This document shows, piece after piece, positions 34,182 through 47,379 of a DNA stretch of 64,000 bases (the stretch's first letter is position 1; every line of letters begins with the position of its first letter). Position numbers and translations under genes: made by a program. The notes under the pieces were generated by a model, which saw only the letters and a program-made list of their open reading frames with translations, did not search any database and was not told where the DNA came from. Source of the stretch: Annona cherimola (Eukaryota > Streptophyta > Magnoliopsida > Magnoliales > Annonaceae); assembly GCA_030490835.1 (NCBI GenBank), contig CM059972.1, positions 39,783,452 to 39,847,451 of the forward strand, in the 5' to 3' direction.

Positions 34182-35822
34182 TGTTGAAATCAAAGGCAAA
34201 TTAAGCACAATCCATGTATTGATGATTAACAACTCAATTTGAGAATATTTTGGGTACTAATGTGGTTTGTTAAACTTGGTTAAAGGATGAAAACTTAAAA
34301 TTTAGAACATAGCAGACCAAGTCACAAGGCCAAGTCGAGTTAGCCATCGACTTGAGCAAAGTCGATATCTGAGTCGACCTCAAGATCGACTCCAAATGGG
34401 AAAAACCTTCTAGCGCTGAATTTGGGCACAAGGACAAGCGAAGTCACAGTCGAAGTTGACTCCACCTGCGACTTAGGTGAAGTCGCAAACCCAAGTCGAC
34501 TCCACTATTGACTTCAGGAGATCAATTCCTTCCAGCGTTGAAATTGGGCTAGGAGACAGGTGAAGTTGCAGTCGAAGTCGACTCCACATGCGACTTGGGT
34601 GAAGTCGCATTCCCAAGTCGACTCCGCAATGCGACTTAAGTCAAGATGAAGACCAAGACAGTCCATACAAGCAAATATCTAGGACAAAATCATTCAAGGG
34701 AAGATCATTAACTACATCTTTGGACTGCAAACTCAAGGAAGGCAAATTATTTTTAGATCAAGGCCACAGAGATAAAGTTCTCAAAAGAAGATGAACAGGC
34801 CAAGTTCCAAGACCAAGCACTTAAGATCAAGGATATTATTGGGAGAACAAGATATGAGGTGAATAATAAGCATCAAGGATCACTTTCAAAGGAATTCAAG
34901 TTCCATTATATGCATACAGAAAGTGAAGTCTCACCCGAAGTCGACTTGACCTGCAACTTGGGTCAGGTCCAAGACCCAGTCGACCTGAAATGGAACTTGA
35001 AGCCATGCTGGAGACCGAAGTCGCAACCGAAGTGGACTCCAGTCTGCGACTTGGTTAAAGTTGCATCCGAAGTCGACTCCACATGCGACTTGGTTCTCAA
35101 CGGTAGGAAAAATTCGAATGTTGGCGCATTAAATGCGCTCCACCTACCACCAAACGTTCGAATTTACTACACCATTATAAAAGAGCATTCAAGATGTCGT
35201 GCTAGAGGTTAGAGAAGCATTCATTGTGTTCACCTTCCACCTTCTCTGAGCATTAAGTGATCTACACCAACTTCAAGTGAAGAACTTTGCTCCAACTTGC
35301 TGAAAGCGACATTGCTGATCAATTCATTCTCTCAACAAGTTTTTCCACGAGCTGAAATCTGCCTACACGAACTTGTAAAGTGTAGTTTCTTTTTTTGATT
35401 CATTACTTATATTTGAAACTTGGTTTGATATTGGAAATTGGAACCAAGAGTAAAGTAGTGTTGTGACTTGAGTACGATTCGTCACCTACTTGTGCTGTGT
35501 TTGTGCAAGCCCCCTAGAGCTAGAATCTAGAAGAGAGCTATTACTCTAGTTGTATCTGATACTCCATTAGTAGAACCCAAGTCACAACGGGTGTGAGCTT
35601 GGAAGAGTGGAGTAGGGAAGGTTGCCCAAACCACTATAAAAATCGTGTCTATTGTTGTGGCTTGCTCAACTGCTTTTATTGCTTTATTTCTCTCCATATT
35701 CTCTGCTTGTTTCATTAAGGGGATTTAACTAAACAGGGGGGAAAGTTTCTGTTTGAGTAAAATTTTAAAATACCCAATTCACCCCCCCCTCTTGGGTTGT
35801 TACCATAAACTCGGGACCAACA
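34182..35822 (+). repeat. 3' LTR of the degenerate SIRE-like element (1641 bp)
   Basis: Starts TGTTGAAATCAAAGG after the polypurine tract and ends GGGACCAACA; matches the LTRs at 53274-54962 and 62522-64000. Two clusters of GTCGAC-containing repeats lie at about 34320-34640 and 34930-35100. Inserted in LTR-B copy 3; the right flank is GGATG. The frame at 34859-35212 is produced by the repeats. Confidence 0.88.
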
Positions 35823-37996
35823 GGATGAAATGGCCCTAAATCTGATTTTTTAGGATACTTGTATGGAACGTCCAAATGGGGGCCAAAACGGGTACCTTAC
35901 ATAGGGATTTTGTTGCTGTTTGTAAATAATTGATTTATGGATGTTATGGAGGGTAAATTACCCTAGGATTAGTGTACTTTGAATGTCCAAAAGGGCTTGG
36001 AAAGATTCACCCAAATCTGATTTTTAAGGACATGTGTATGGACACGTCAAAACGAGCAAAAAGGGGTACCCTACATGCTTGAAATGTTGCTGTTTTGGAA
36101 ATAAATAAATTTTAAATTTTAAATATGTGATAATACCCTAAATTTAGGTTAAGAAAAGCATGTTTAGTTGCTGGAAATTATGGCTTAAAAATCTGTTAAG
36201 ATTTAAGTATTGAAAGAGGTGTTGAAAGGATGAAAAATGGGTCCTAACATGGTTGTTTTGGAACCCAATGATAAATGGATTAAAATTCCGAAATTAGACC
36301 CTAAATTATATGGTAATTAAGGGGTTTAATCATGTTGAAATTGGATGTAATTTTCTGTGTTAAGAAATTTTAAGAAACACATAATATATGTGTTGTAAGT
36401 TGAACATATGTAGGATGTATGTATGAATAGATGATATATGACTTATGCGGAATTGCTAAAATGCAAAAATCAACGAATATGTGATAAAATGCATAAGTGT
36501 ATTGCTGTATGGATGATTTTTGATAATCTCAAACTTTGAGTTTAATTTATGAAGCTTAAAACGTCAATTATGTGCTTAAAATGAGCATTGACATAGGAAA
36601 AATGAAAAATGGATGAAAAATGATAAATAGGAGATATAAATCCCCGTATGTTGATTAATGAATGATTATTATGTGTTTACCCTAAATATGGGTTTAAAAT
36701 GAAATATGGAAGGGATGGTATGATGCACAAGTGAATGTTGTATGTATGTCCGACTTGAAATTCAAGTTGGTTATGTGTGAAATGGATTATGGGATTGAAA
36801 AACTAAGTGAATGCAAGCAAATGAATTTGTTATGAATGCAATGCTATTTTTATGCATAGACAAAGACAAAGAAAAAAGTGATACGGAAAGCTAAGGTAAC
36901 GAGGTAAGAAAGCAAATTTTCCCAAATGCTTTTGTTTTATTAAAATATGATCAAATGCTTATAAATGATGCTCTAAATGTTTGAAGGATTTAGCAAATGT
37001 ATATTTTAAATCCTTGCTAAGTTGTTTATGGATGATCATTCCTTTATATCAATGTGTATTGAAATGATATTTCCAATGTGATAAATAAATTGCTTACTGT
37101 TTCTCAAGTACTTATGACAAATGATGAAACATGGATTTATGAATGAAAAATCATGCTAGCATTCAAGGAATGTTTATGAAAGATGCATGTGCACAAAGCA
37201 TGAGGTCTATCTCAAAGGTGTAAACAGATCGATTGTCCCCCTTTGGTGTGGCCAAGTCACTAAGATAGGCCTCAGGCCGGCGGCGCCTCCCTTGAATGGG
37301 AGAGAGGATAAAGGTGGATGGTTGCCTAGCTAGCTTCTATCCAAGGAATGTCATGGTTTCAAATAATGCATCGCGTTGTTTATGATATACCCTAGATGGG
37401 TATAAGAAGCATGTTTTTATTATATACCCTCGAGTGGGTATAATATGGTTTTCCAAGTTATTTTAAATGAAAATGAATTGCCTGAAAACCTTATATCTTT
37501 TTTATTGAGTTTTGACTCACGATTTTGTTTTTCAAATTCTAAAGACAGGTGAAAGGAAGCACCATGCAAGGAGCACAGGTGGAGATTCAAGAATATATGA
37601 ATTTCTATGAGTTACCTGTGTATGGATTTATGGATTATATGGTTATATGAATGTTGACATTATATTGTGGTTTAATGTTGTATAAGGATTATATTATATT
37701 TTATGATTATGAATGGTGAAAAAAAATTATGGTCAAATGATAAGGTATGAATTATCATGTTATGATTAAGTATAGAAATTTATGATATCATGTGTATTTC
37801 TCAAATGGAATAATGACCTAAAAAGACATTCGATGGAAATTGAAACGAATGGAATGATTTAAACTCCTAATGAGTTAAGTTTAAGTGGATAAATATCCAA
37901 TAAAGCCCGCTGTGTGATAGGGCAACAATTCTAATCACGTTTACCAATTGATAAGGTCTTAGAGAAAGGTTGTGACACTCGGGCTGGGGCGCCACA
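35823..37996 (+). repeat. LTR-B copy 3, 3' part
   Basis: Collinear with LTR-B from the section matching 11180-10854 (minus strand) to the end GGGGCGCCACA at 37996. An exon-like segment lies at about 36860-36903 between CATAG and GTAAG. The GC block is at about 37190-37345. Two hairpins with TATACCC/GGGTATA stems are at 37386-37404 and 37423-37442. No primer site follows 37996, so it is a 3' or solo LTR; its 5' part lies beyond the SIRE and Athila insertions, outside the window. Confidence 0.8.
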
Positions 37997-40607
37997 GTTC
38001 ATATGGGTAGGTCCATTTTGATGGCCATTAACATATGCTTTTGTTTAAGTAGTCATCCACCCTCAAGTATTGGGGCTCCATCTTCGATCACATTACACAT
38101 TGAGCATGGAATATCCTAGCATTTAAGAAGTTTTGGGCTCCGACAAGAAGATCAACGAATAGATTCTGAAGCTAGTGAGGAACAAAGAAGCTTGATCTTT
38201 TTTGGTTACTTTGATTTTGGATTCTTTATTTGAGATCTGATTTGAATGCTAATTTCTTATTTGTATGATCAAACTGGTTTTTAAGAAAGATGAGTTACAC
38301 TTAGAGATAGCACAAATCACACTTCCAGTTGCACTGGCTTTAGCTACGAACTCCATTTCTTCTCTAGTGGACATACATTCGTTAGGCACATAAGTTTTAC
38401 CGTCTCAGCTTTTTATTTTAAAAAAATTAATGATTTTACTAATGTCAAATTGTATATGATAAGAATAGAATTCAAAACTTTGTCCCTTCACATCAAGGTA
38501 CACTTCACAGAAAGGGTTGAATTCAAAATGAAAAATAAAATAAAGAATATAATGGTCTCACCAATTCTGAACTTTGCAAGTGCTCAAAACATTCTTATTA
38601 GAGTGCTGTTAGAATTACTTTTGCAACAGATCCCAGATCTAATTCACGTGCAGTTGTTCAATCTGCATAAGTTGGATCTCTTTTGTTTCATTAATTTACA
38701 TGTACACTTACAAAAAATTTTGACAGGGTCATAAAAGTGTGTAGCTATGCCATCCAGTGGGACTAGTCACCTTGGAATGTAATCAGATACTTTTCTCCCT
38801 CTCTTTTATTCTTCTTAGCTATTATGCTATGTTTTTCTAGCTGTCATGCTGTTTGAGTTAAATAGTTATATTATTGGAGTTAATTGTGATGTTGCCTTAC
38901 ATGAGTCAAATACGTGAAAAGACTCTAGTTGTTATTATTATGCTATTTCATTTAAGCGATATGCTATTTGACTTAGATTGTTTTCTTGACTCACCCAGGC
39001 CCTCATGTTGCTCAAATAAGCTTGTCATGTTGCTTAAATAAGCTATCATACTATTAGATCATAATCATTAACCTTTAACTGATTTTGATGATTTTAGCAA
39101 TTAGTTTTACATGCTAAATCCTATTCTTACTTTAGCAAAAGGTTGTCATGATAAACTCCATGTTAACATTTGTTCCTAAGGAGTACACATGATTTATGTG
39201 AACCGCTTTTGATAGTGATGATATGTACAATCCAACAAGGATAAATGTACATAATATTGGGCAACTATGAAGTGCTCTCTTACGAAGTCAGGATTATGAA
39301 TGTGCTAGATATATCATGATCTATACATGCATAACCCTTATGCAGCTGAAATTTAGCGACTAGGTGGCTTAATCCAACCTAGACGCTTTCTAGTTGGCCC
39401 AGTCCAACATAATATTTTCTAACCAGTCTAATTGAGCCTAAAATTCTCTAATTAGCCTAATTAGGTCCAAAGTGTTTTCAATCAACCCAAGTTGGCTTTA
39501 ATATCTCCAAAACTCCATCAAACTTGATCACTCTAGTAAAACTACCTTAAAACCAAATCCATAAGTTGTGTAGAAGATGACAATTTATTGCATGATAAAC
39601 CCGATTAGACCTAGCCCAAAATCAGTAAAACTAAATCTAGGAGTTGTATATGGAACATGCCAACTAGTTATGTGACAAACTTGATTAAACTTGGCCCAAA
39701 ATTAGTAAGATCAAATTCAGAAATTGTATGCAAAACATACTAGCTTATTGTGAAATCTAGAAGTTGTGAGTTGAACACATTAATTTGATGTATAAGAGAC
39801 ATTAGTGTAGTTGAATGGCCTCTCAATAATCCCAATTTAAGCCATTGTTAGTTGATGGGCCAAGCATAAACTCATTTATTAGTCACGCTGTGTGGTTGAT
39901 ATGCATTTATTTTTCAGCCATGTACCTTAAGTCATGCGTCTTATCTATGATCCATGTCGTCTTAGGCCATATACCCCTTTCGTTAGTCATGTCATCCTTG
40001 GCAATGTATCCCATTTATTAGTCATGTATATGGTCGATATGCATCCCTTTTCTTTGTGATATATGGTTAAAAAATATTATCTTTGGAGTGATTTTGCATT
40101 CAATTTTACAAGAAAACATTACTTTTGAGCTTAATTACTTATTGATATTGTTAATTGTTGAAGGAATGTATATATGAGATGAGTATGCACGAATGTGGAT
40201 GAAAGCAAGTTAAAAAAATATAAAAGGGAATTCTTCTGTAAAACACGGCCCACATGGTTCGGGGCTGTGTAAAGCATGGCTAATGTTTTGACTTGTGTAA
40301 AACAAACATGATTGAGGAATTTAAAATTAGTTATAAAGAAATTGAATGATCAATTTGAGGTGCATCAACCTCATCTATGGAAATACTATGACAAAGTTTA
40401 GAAGTTGTTGGCAAAGTTTGAAATCACTTCAAAATTATTACTAGCACCTGTGTCATGGCCCTCTTTCTGGTGAGATTTTGAAAATGTTGGTTCAATCAAT
40501 CCACCATCATCTAAATACATCTTAATTGCTACAAATTATTTTTAAAAATTGGTAGAATCTTAAGCTTAAAAGAAAGTGCGAAAATAAGAGGTGATCAAGT
40601 TTATTAA
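37997..40607. other. Unassigned 2.6 kb, no gene recognised
   Basis: AT-rich with no long ORF; the best frame, 38450-38734 plus (94 codons), has no recognisable domain. There is a short tandem repeat at 39555-39800, and repeated phrases TTATTAGTCATG and GATATGCAT recur at about 39880-40060. This is the only stretch in the window I cannot assign to an LTR element; it could be old unique DNA or a very decayed element. Confidence 0.5.
39555..39800. repeat. Degenerate tandem repeat, about 79-bp unit
   Basis: Units begin at 39555, 39633 and 39713 with AAATC/TTA-AGTTGT-like starts and share GCCCAAAAT-AGTAA; a fourth half-spaced start is at 39753. About 2.5-3 copies. Confidence 0.6.
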
Positions 40608-41966
40608 TGCGGCACCCCCAACCCGAGGCATTACATAAAGCCTTACTCCAAGATCTTTATTAATTGGTAAATGTGAATCAGAATTGTTGCCCTGATCACG
40701 CGACGGGTTTTTAAATTGGATCTCTTCCAAATTTTGTTCATTTCATTCCTTTTCTCTTCATCATTTCATTTCTTTACATTTCACTTCATTCATCTTACAG
40801 GTAATGATACACTTGTAATTCGTTATACAAAGCATTTTCAAAATGTTACTTGGTTCCCTTTCCTTATATTCATTTTCATTATCTCACCTCTTGGCAGTTG
40901 TCATCAACTACACATACTATTCATAAAATTTCTTCTTGTTCCCTTACATTTCTTGTTCCCTTACATCATTGGTTTTACCAACCTGGCTATGCAATAATCA
41001 TGTAAAATACATTCATCATCAAATATTCAACATCATACTTGTATACATACATTCAATCATCAGTTCATATAGCCTTTAGAACTATCAACAAGTTCATATA
41101 CGTTAACATACCTTAAGCATTCCAATCATACTATTCCATACATTGTAGCTAATCATTTTAGTACACACATGAATACCATCTCATATCTTTCCTCAATTGC
41201 TGAGGTTCTTTATTTCTTGAGCTTCCCTGTACCTGTCTAAGGTTTGGGAAAATAAATCGTGAGTGATAAATCAGTAAGCAAGCATTTTATCTTCAGACAA
41301 GCATTTTCCTGTAAAACATTTTCATAAACATCTTTTTCGTATAAACCTTTTATATGCCACATCTGGGCTTTTCAAAGGTGGTGCATATGCGTATAAACTT
41401 TTTTAGGTAATTCCCTTTGTTCTTAAATGAATGTTTTTATGTCCCAAGTCATTTACCACATAAACCTATTTTGCCTGTGGATATTTTTATGTCCAAAAAA
41501 TATTTATCACATAAACCCTTTTGGCAATGGACATTTTTATGTCTTAAAATTCTTTTCATATAAGCCCTTTTAGCAATGGATATTTTTATGTCCTAAAATA
41601 TTTTTTACATAAACCCTTTTTGGCAACGGATATTTTTTATGTCCTAAAACATTTTTCTTGTAAATCATTTTTCATAATCCCAATTTTGGGGCTTGTTTAA
41701 ATCAAACAAGGCACATGCACGTAATCCTTTTCATGAATGCATTGGCATAAGAAACATTTCATCTCAACCTTGATATTTACACTTTTCATGTAAAACACCC
41801 TATTTTTAGGGTAACTTTTTCATGTAGGCTCATAAAATCTTATTTGGGTAATCTTTTTGCATAAATAATTTCATATCCCAGTTTTCTGGGTTTTTTTAAA
41901 GCAAACATATGCAAATGCATTTTTTTATCCAGTAATGACACTTACCAAGTGATCATTTTACCTTTT
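40608..41966 (-). repeat. LTR-B copy 4, terminal part
   Basis: The minus strand ends with the LTR-B terminal block (GATCAGGGCAACAATTC..., mutated GTGCCGCA edge at 40608). It contains the GGACAT/ATGTCC repeat zone at about 41430-41650 with several stems partly decayed, and the segment matching 30190-30260 of copy 2 near 41880-41965. No genes; the frame at 40716-40997 is spurious. Confidence 0.75.
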
Positions 41967-42228
41967 GAAAGTGTTATATTGATGCTTTTATGAATTCCTT
42001 ACAAGTGGGCAAGCATAAGTCTTGAAAATTATGACTTTAATGAAATGTCTCAAGGATTGCTTCACTGTGAGCAAGCAACACTTCTTGAAATAATTATTTT
42101 ATTTCAAGTGTTGCAATAATTGGAAATGTTTTACGTTGATGAGTTTAAGAATTTCTTACAAGTAAGCACATTCTTTAAGATGTTATTTTCAAATAATTTT
42201 ATGAAAAAGGGAGTTTTGACTATTTCAC
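41967..42228 (+). repeat. LTR-B fragment in opposite orientation
   Basis: Matches LTR-B copy 2 at about 28860-29240 on the plus strand (hairpin-rich AAGCAAC, GTGTTGC and TTTAAGAATTT sections). It directly abuts the minus-strand copy 4, giving a head-to-head switch near 41966. Confidence 0.65.
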
Positions 42229-42613
42229 TGTTCGCAATGTCACCGCAAGTGCACGGGTCGTAGATTGTAGTATATAAATTATCAATCCACAGGGAATTTA
42301 GGACTATAAATTTTATTTTTAAATGCTTTCTTGTCGAATATGGAGAGAATATAGTAAATAAAATAGAAAAAAAATAGAAAAATGGGAAGAGAAAATTGAA
42401 AACTAAAACGAGTAGAGAACGAGAGTACGAGTACCTAGGGTCTAAGATTTCACATGCATTTTTTGCAACGGGTAGTGGTATAATTATTTAATCTGCATAT
42501 TGTTTGTTAAAGGAGAACAAACCCTAATTTATCCTTGCACCTTCTTTCGAAACCTACAAGACGTACCCTAATTTTCTTAATCACCTATTCTCATAGGATT
42601 AAGTTAATTATAA
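42229..42613 (-). repeat. LTR end of another Athila/Tat-like family
   Basis: Contains GTCACCGCAAGTGCACGGGTCGTAG followed by an ATCAATCCACAGGGAAT box. This is the same layout as the Athila LTR edge (GCAAGTATACG...ATCGTTCCCACGAGGA) but a different sequence, so a second related family. The boundary could be 42229 or 42239. The rest of this LTR is missing. Confidence 0.5.
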
Positions 42614-43142
42614 TGTGAAACCCAGACCCACATAGGATTCATGTATATGCATTTGACACATAAATGTGATTCATGTATGATTTGATTCAATTATGAATGA
42701 TTTATTTGCAATTTTGATAATTCGTTGCAATTAGGTTAGTGGTTATGAATATGATTAAATCAATCATTATAAGTCGATATGGGTCAATATGATTAAAGTG
42801 GCCAAATGACGATTGAAAAGTATTAGTGTGCCATGAATAATTAATTTAATTTCATGATGTGATTAATGAAAATTAAGAGGCTAATTACAGAGTTAAGTTG
42901 GAAAATGCTAGAAAATTCATAACTTGACGCCTGAAAGGCATATTAAGATGAAAATTGAAAAGGAAGCACATAATTCCATGCTTAATCTTATGGAAAGGTT
43001 GGATTATGAAAATTTTGATGGGATTAAGGTGATAATTGATTATTACCATCCAAAATCCAAAGATGACTTCAAATGATCATAACCTGAGATAGAAAAGTCG
43101 GATTGAGATGAAATTTGAAATAGACAGTTAAAATTATGAGAT
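42614..43142 (+). repeat. LTR-B copy 5, 5' part
   Basis: Starts TGTGAAACCCAGACCC, collinear with the beginning of copy 2 (25817 onward, including the ATGCATTTGACACATAAATGTG section) and cut at 43142 by the Athila LTR. Confidence 0.78.
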
Positions 43143-43882
43143 TGATAACTCGTAAAAATGTGAGTTATTATGGCCCATTTTAGACTATATTTGTGCGTTA
43201 GTCCAAGAGATTAGGCATAGTTTGCATCCATTTAGCTTAATTTTCACTCGCTTTGCATTTTAGAAACATTATTTAGTTTTTATGCATTTTTAGCATAAAT
43301 TAGGCCTTTTTAGTCCATTTTTTTAGTTTATGTAATTTTTGCAGGAAGGACGGGTGAATTACAAGCAATGCGGGCGAAGCGGATGCAAATTAGAACCAAG
43401 TCACAAGGCAGGTGGATGACGCCCAAGCGCCGACCTGTGGCGCCTAGGCGCCAATCTACATGCCCTTGCTAGAACTCCAACACAATCCAACAACCAGTAG
43501 CTTCCAGGGAGTTGGCGCCTAGGCGCCAAGGCATGAAGTCCTAGGGTTTCCAGAAAGGTTTCCAAGTACCCAGGACACAGGGAGTTAGCACCCAGGCGCC
43601 ACTACGCATCCGTACGCGCGGGTTTCTGCACATGTGCTGCGCAAGCTACCCATTATAAATAAAAACCTAGGGATTCAAGAGAGAGGCATGAGACATGGAG
43701 AGGGTCGTGGCTGCTGTGGAGAAAAGGAAGAAAACCAAAGCTTCAAGGGAGAAGAGAAGAACAAGTGGAGATCCAAGCTATCATTGCAAACCCATTGAGT
43801 TTTATCTCCTCTTCTCATTTATCTCTTCCTATTTATTATTCTCTTTGCTTGGGATGACTGTAACTTGATTTTAATGGGAATT
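43143..43882 (+). repeat. Athila-like LTR, 5' half
   Basis: Starts TGATAACTCGTAAAA, as the Athila LTRs do on their own strand. It carries the 16-bp palindrome at 43438-43453 and 43513-43528 (both perfect) and a weaker copy near 43580-43605. It is cut at 43882 by LTR-A copy A3. Confidence 0.82.
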
Positions 43883-46420
43883 TATGAAACCCAGCTTTCT
43901 CAGGCAATATACGTATTGTAAACCGTAGATTTTTGTAATATTTTTTATGATGAATAAAAATTCATGAATTATATTTATGGATATGTGCATTGGAGATTAA
44001 AATAATGCAATTAAGAATTTAACCCACGTGAATAGTACACATGAATAGTGCACATGAATAGTAACCGAGGATTAAGACACGTGATTAAGAGTTAATCAGT
44101 TGGATTAACTTAATCACAAAAAGATGAAAAGGAGATTTAATCACTACAAGACAAAATAGCAATACTTTTTGATATTTTAATACAAATTTGGATTTTTGTG
44201 AAAAATTAAAGAAAAATTCATAATTTGCAATCCGGACGTCGGATTTAGATGAAATTTTTTATGGATGGTTAAAAATCCATGATGAAGGGTTTAATATGTG
44301 ATGAAAATAAAAAATTAAGGGTCAAGATGAAACATCAAATGAAGATTAAAAAGTAGCTTAACTTTTCATTAATTCTACTTTTGACTTTTTATTAAAATTA
44401 AAAAATTAAAAATTAAAAAATTAAATGAAAATCAACAATAGCAGGGACGTGAGCAGGGGGTGGTTGAGATCTTTGACCAAAATCAATGGTCCACATTCAT
44501 CATCATCAAAAATCAAGGGCTAGGATTAAATTAGCTTAAATTAATTAATTTTAAAAATAATAAATAATAAATAAAAATAGGGCTGCCATAGTGGGGCGTG
44601 AGCAGGTAGGCGGGCTGCACATGGCTCCATGCACCTTTTTGAAATTTTAAAAAAATCTATTTACAATTTAATACCTTGAGCAAGAGGAGGTAAATTCCAA
44701 TTTCATGAAAAATCAAACCCTATAAATAGGGGCAAGGGGGGACGTCCAAATGCACATTCACCCCAACTCCACTTGAGCAAACCCATGCTCCCAAACCCTC
44801 ACACGTCCAAGGGGAGAAAAGGAGAAAGTTAGAGAGAGAATGTGTGAGAAGAAGAGAGATATCTCCACTTCGGGTAAGTGATTTCTATCCAAATTTCTTT
44901 TGGATGTTAAGTAGGTTAAAACCATGCTCAGATAATTCATAAGCATGAGAAAATAAGTATAGTTATAACGCTTAATTGGAATTATGCCAAAACATCAAAA
45001 ATTTGGCGTAAAGATAGAGCATTCGGGAAGATAACATATGACATGTGTAAATAGTGCTCCAATATTGATAAATGATGATTTGGGATGTATGATTATGATA
45101 ATTATGATGTTGGAATGATGATATATTAATCTCATAATTTTTGGAATTAAGGATTATGCTTAAGTGAAATTATGTTGATTTTTAGTATATGGAGAAAATG
45201 ATTTATTTAGCCCAGTTAATGATGATAAATTTAAAATTTATGAATTTTTCCATGATATACTAAACATAAGCTATGTCATGGTATTTTTTATTTTTGGAAA
45301 AAATGTCAAATTTTGGAACCCATGAACAGTAACCAACACGCTGTGAACAGTAACCTCTGATGAACAGTGATTTGCTACAGTACCCCCTAAACAGTAAACA
45401 ACGTGCTTTTGGAGAAAATTTGAGATTAATATTTAAATATAATGATGGAATTTTTGAAGAACCTATGGATAGAAAAATCCATATAAAAAGATAATGCCCG
45501 AATATTATAAAGATGCATGAGAAGCAGCTTGAACAGAATAAATGAAATATCTTTTTTTCTTGAATAGGAAAAGGAAAAGAAAAAGTCGAGGACACCAACT
45601 GAGGAGGTAAGCAAGTTATATATTTTGCAAATTGATTCCAAAATGCTTGAAATTGTTTATGAGTTGCTTTATGAAATTTATTTAAGGTTGGTCATATCTA
45701 TAACTGCTTTACATGAACTGAAATACGTTTGTTAAATTATTTATTAAATGCTTTTTATGAAATTGTTTATGATTTGCAAATATCATGCCGACATGTGTGT
45801 GTAAATGAGCATGTGCACGAGGAATAGGCCATAGTTGAGGTAGTAAGCGGACCGGATGTCCCCCTCGCTATTGCCAAGTTGCTTATATAAGCCCAGGCTG
45901 GCGGCGACCTCTCTGAGATAGGAGCGTGTATGGGATGGGTGACTAGCTAGCGTTGCATCTAAAGGAATGTCATGTATGCTATGAATGCATTGCATTTGCA
46001 TTTTATGAAATGCATGAAAATGATTGAAAAATTATGTATGACTTGCTTACTGAGTATTATTATTCACCCATGTTTTTTCAATGACAGACATGAAATGATG
46101 ATGAAGGCAGCATGCAAAATATTTTGTAGTTTTGACATAAATGTTGTATAAGTAAATTTTTATGTAAATACGGTAATGATAATTTTGAGATGGAAATAAT
46201 ATATTTTCAATGATGATGTTTGTGAATAGACTTTGATTATAACTGTGATATGTGAAATATGTTTCAAATTGGATGAATGATGACAATTTTCCATGTATTG
46301 ATGTTATATATATATATATATAATCCTGTTGTGTGATCAGGGCAACAATCCTGAGTCATGTTTACCAATCAAAAATAGTCCCGGAGTAAGGCTACTAGGC
46401 ACCCGGTTCGGGGCGCCACA
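43883..46420 (+). repeat. LTR-A copy A3, 5' LTR (2538 bp)
   Basis: Begins TATGAAACCC (usual TG mutated to TA) and ends GGGGCGCCACA, followed by GAAGT and a primer site. TATA box at 44721-44728; donor-like CGG/GTAAGTG with GT at 44874; exon-like 39 nt at 45568-45606; GC block about 45785-45960; terminal hairpin block from about 46325. The internal stub 46421-46541 holds primer site 46426-46437 and one PBS-type unit before the next LTR begins. Confidence 0.87.
45568..45606 (+). other. 39-nt exon-like segment in LTR-A copy A3
   Basis: Preceded by TTTTTTTCTTGAATAG, followed by GTAAGCAAG. Potential intron from the donor at 44874 to 45567 (694 nt). Confidence 0.55.
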
Positions 46421-46425
46421 GAAGT

Positions 46426-46437
46426 TGGTATCAGAGC
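46426..46437 (+). other. Primer-binding site, tRNA-iMet type (A3)
   Basis: Perfect TGGTATCAGAGC, 5 bases after the LTR end. Confidence 0.9.
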
Positions 46438-47371
46438 ATGGATTGGTAAATAGGCAGAAAAGGAAAGAAATGACTAAGTTAGAATGCATAAAATCATGAT
46501 TATGATTGATTTATTTATCATTGATGATTTATATGATTGATTGTGAAACCCCAATCTTAGACACGTGTATAAAATCCTAGGGTTGTAAACCCTAGGTAAT
46601 GTATTAATGAAATATATATTCATAAGTATAAAAACATGTGTATTAGAGGTTAAAGAAATGCAATTGTGGGATTAAACCACGTGAATAGTGCACTTGAATA
46701 GTAATGTGAATAGTAACCGAGGCGATTAAGAGTTAATCACGTAAATTAACCTAATTACAAAATGACAAAAATGGAGATTTAATTACTACAAGACGAAATA
46801 GAAATACTTTTTGATATTTTAATAGAATTTCGGATTTTAGTGAAAAATTAAAGAAAAATTCATAATTTGCAATCCGGACGTCGGATTTAGATGAAATTTT
46901 TTATGGATGGTTAAAAATCAATGATGATCATGACGAATGGTTTAAGATTTGACAAAAATCACGAATTAAGGGTCAAGATGAAATGTCAATTGGATATTAA
47001 AAAGGTAGCTTATCTTTTTCATTAATTCCTTTGACTTTTTATTAAATTTAAATAATTTTATAAATAAAAATAATAAATGAAAATCAGCAACATGGAAGGG
47101 GCGTGCAGGGGTAGGAGAGGATTTTTGAACAAAATCCAATGACCCAAATTCATCATCATAAAAAATCAATGGTTGAGATTTAATTAGTTAAAATAATTAA
47201 TTTAAAAAATAAAAAATGATAAATAAAATAGGGCTTCCATGGGGGGGCTTGAGCTGCTGTAGGGTGGCTTCATAAGGCTCAACACACCTTTTGAAAATTA
47301 GAAAAAATATATTTATAATTTAATACCTTGAGCAAGGGGGGTAAATTACAATTTCTTGAAAAATCAAAAAC

Positions 47372-47379
47372 TATAAATA
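47372..47379 (+). promoter_or_regulatory. TATA box of LTR-A copy A4
   Basis: TATAAATA followed by a G-rich stretch and, from about 47455, a purine-rich leader ending at the consensus donor CAG/GTAAGTG (47522-47531). This suggests transcription starts near 47400. Confidence 0.65.

Noticed and set aside
38310..38420. Possible copia RNase H trace on the minus strand (TREEMEFVAKASATG)
   Set aside because: Resembles the ST-x-EAEF-VAA motif only with an extra residue, and no neighbouring pol motif is visible; too weak to call.
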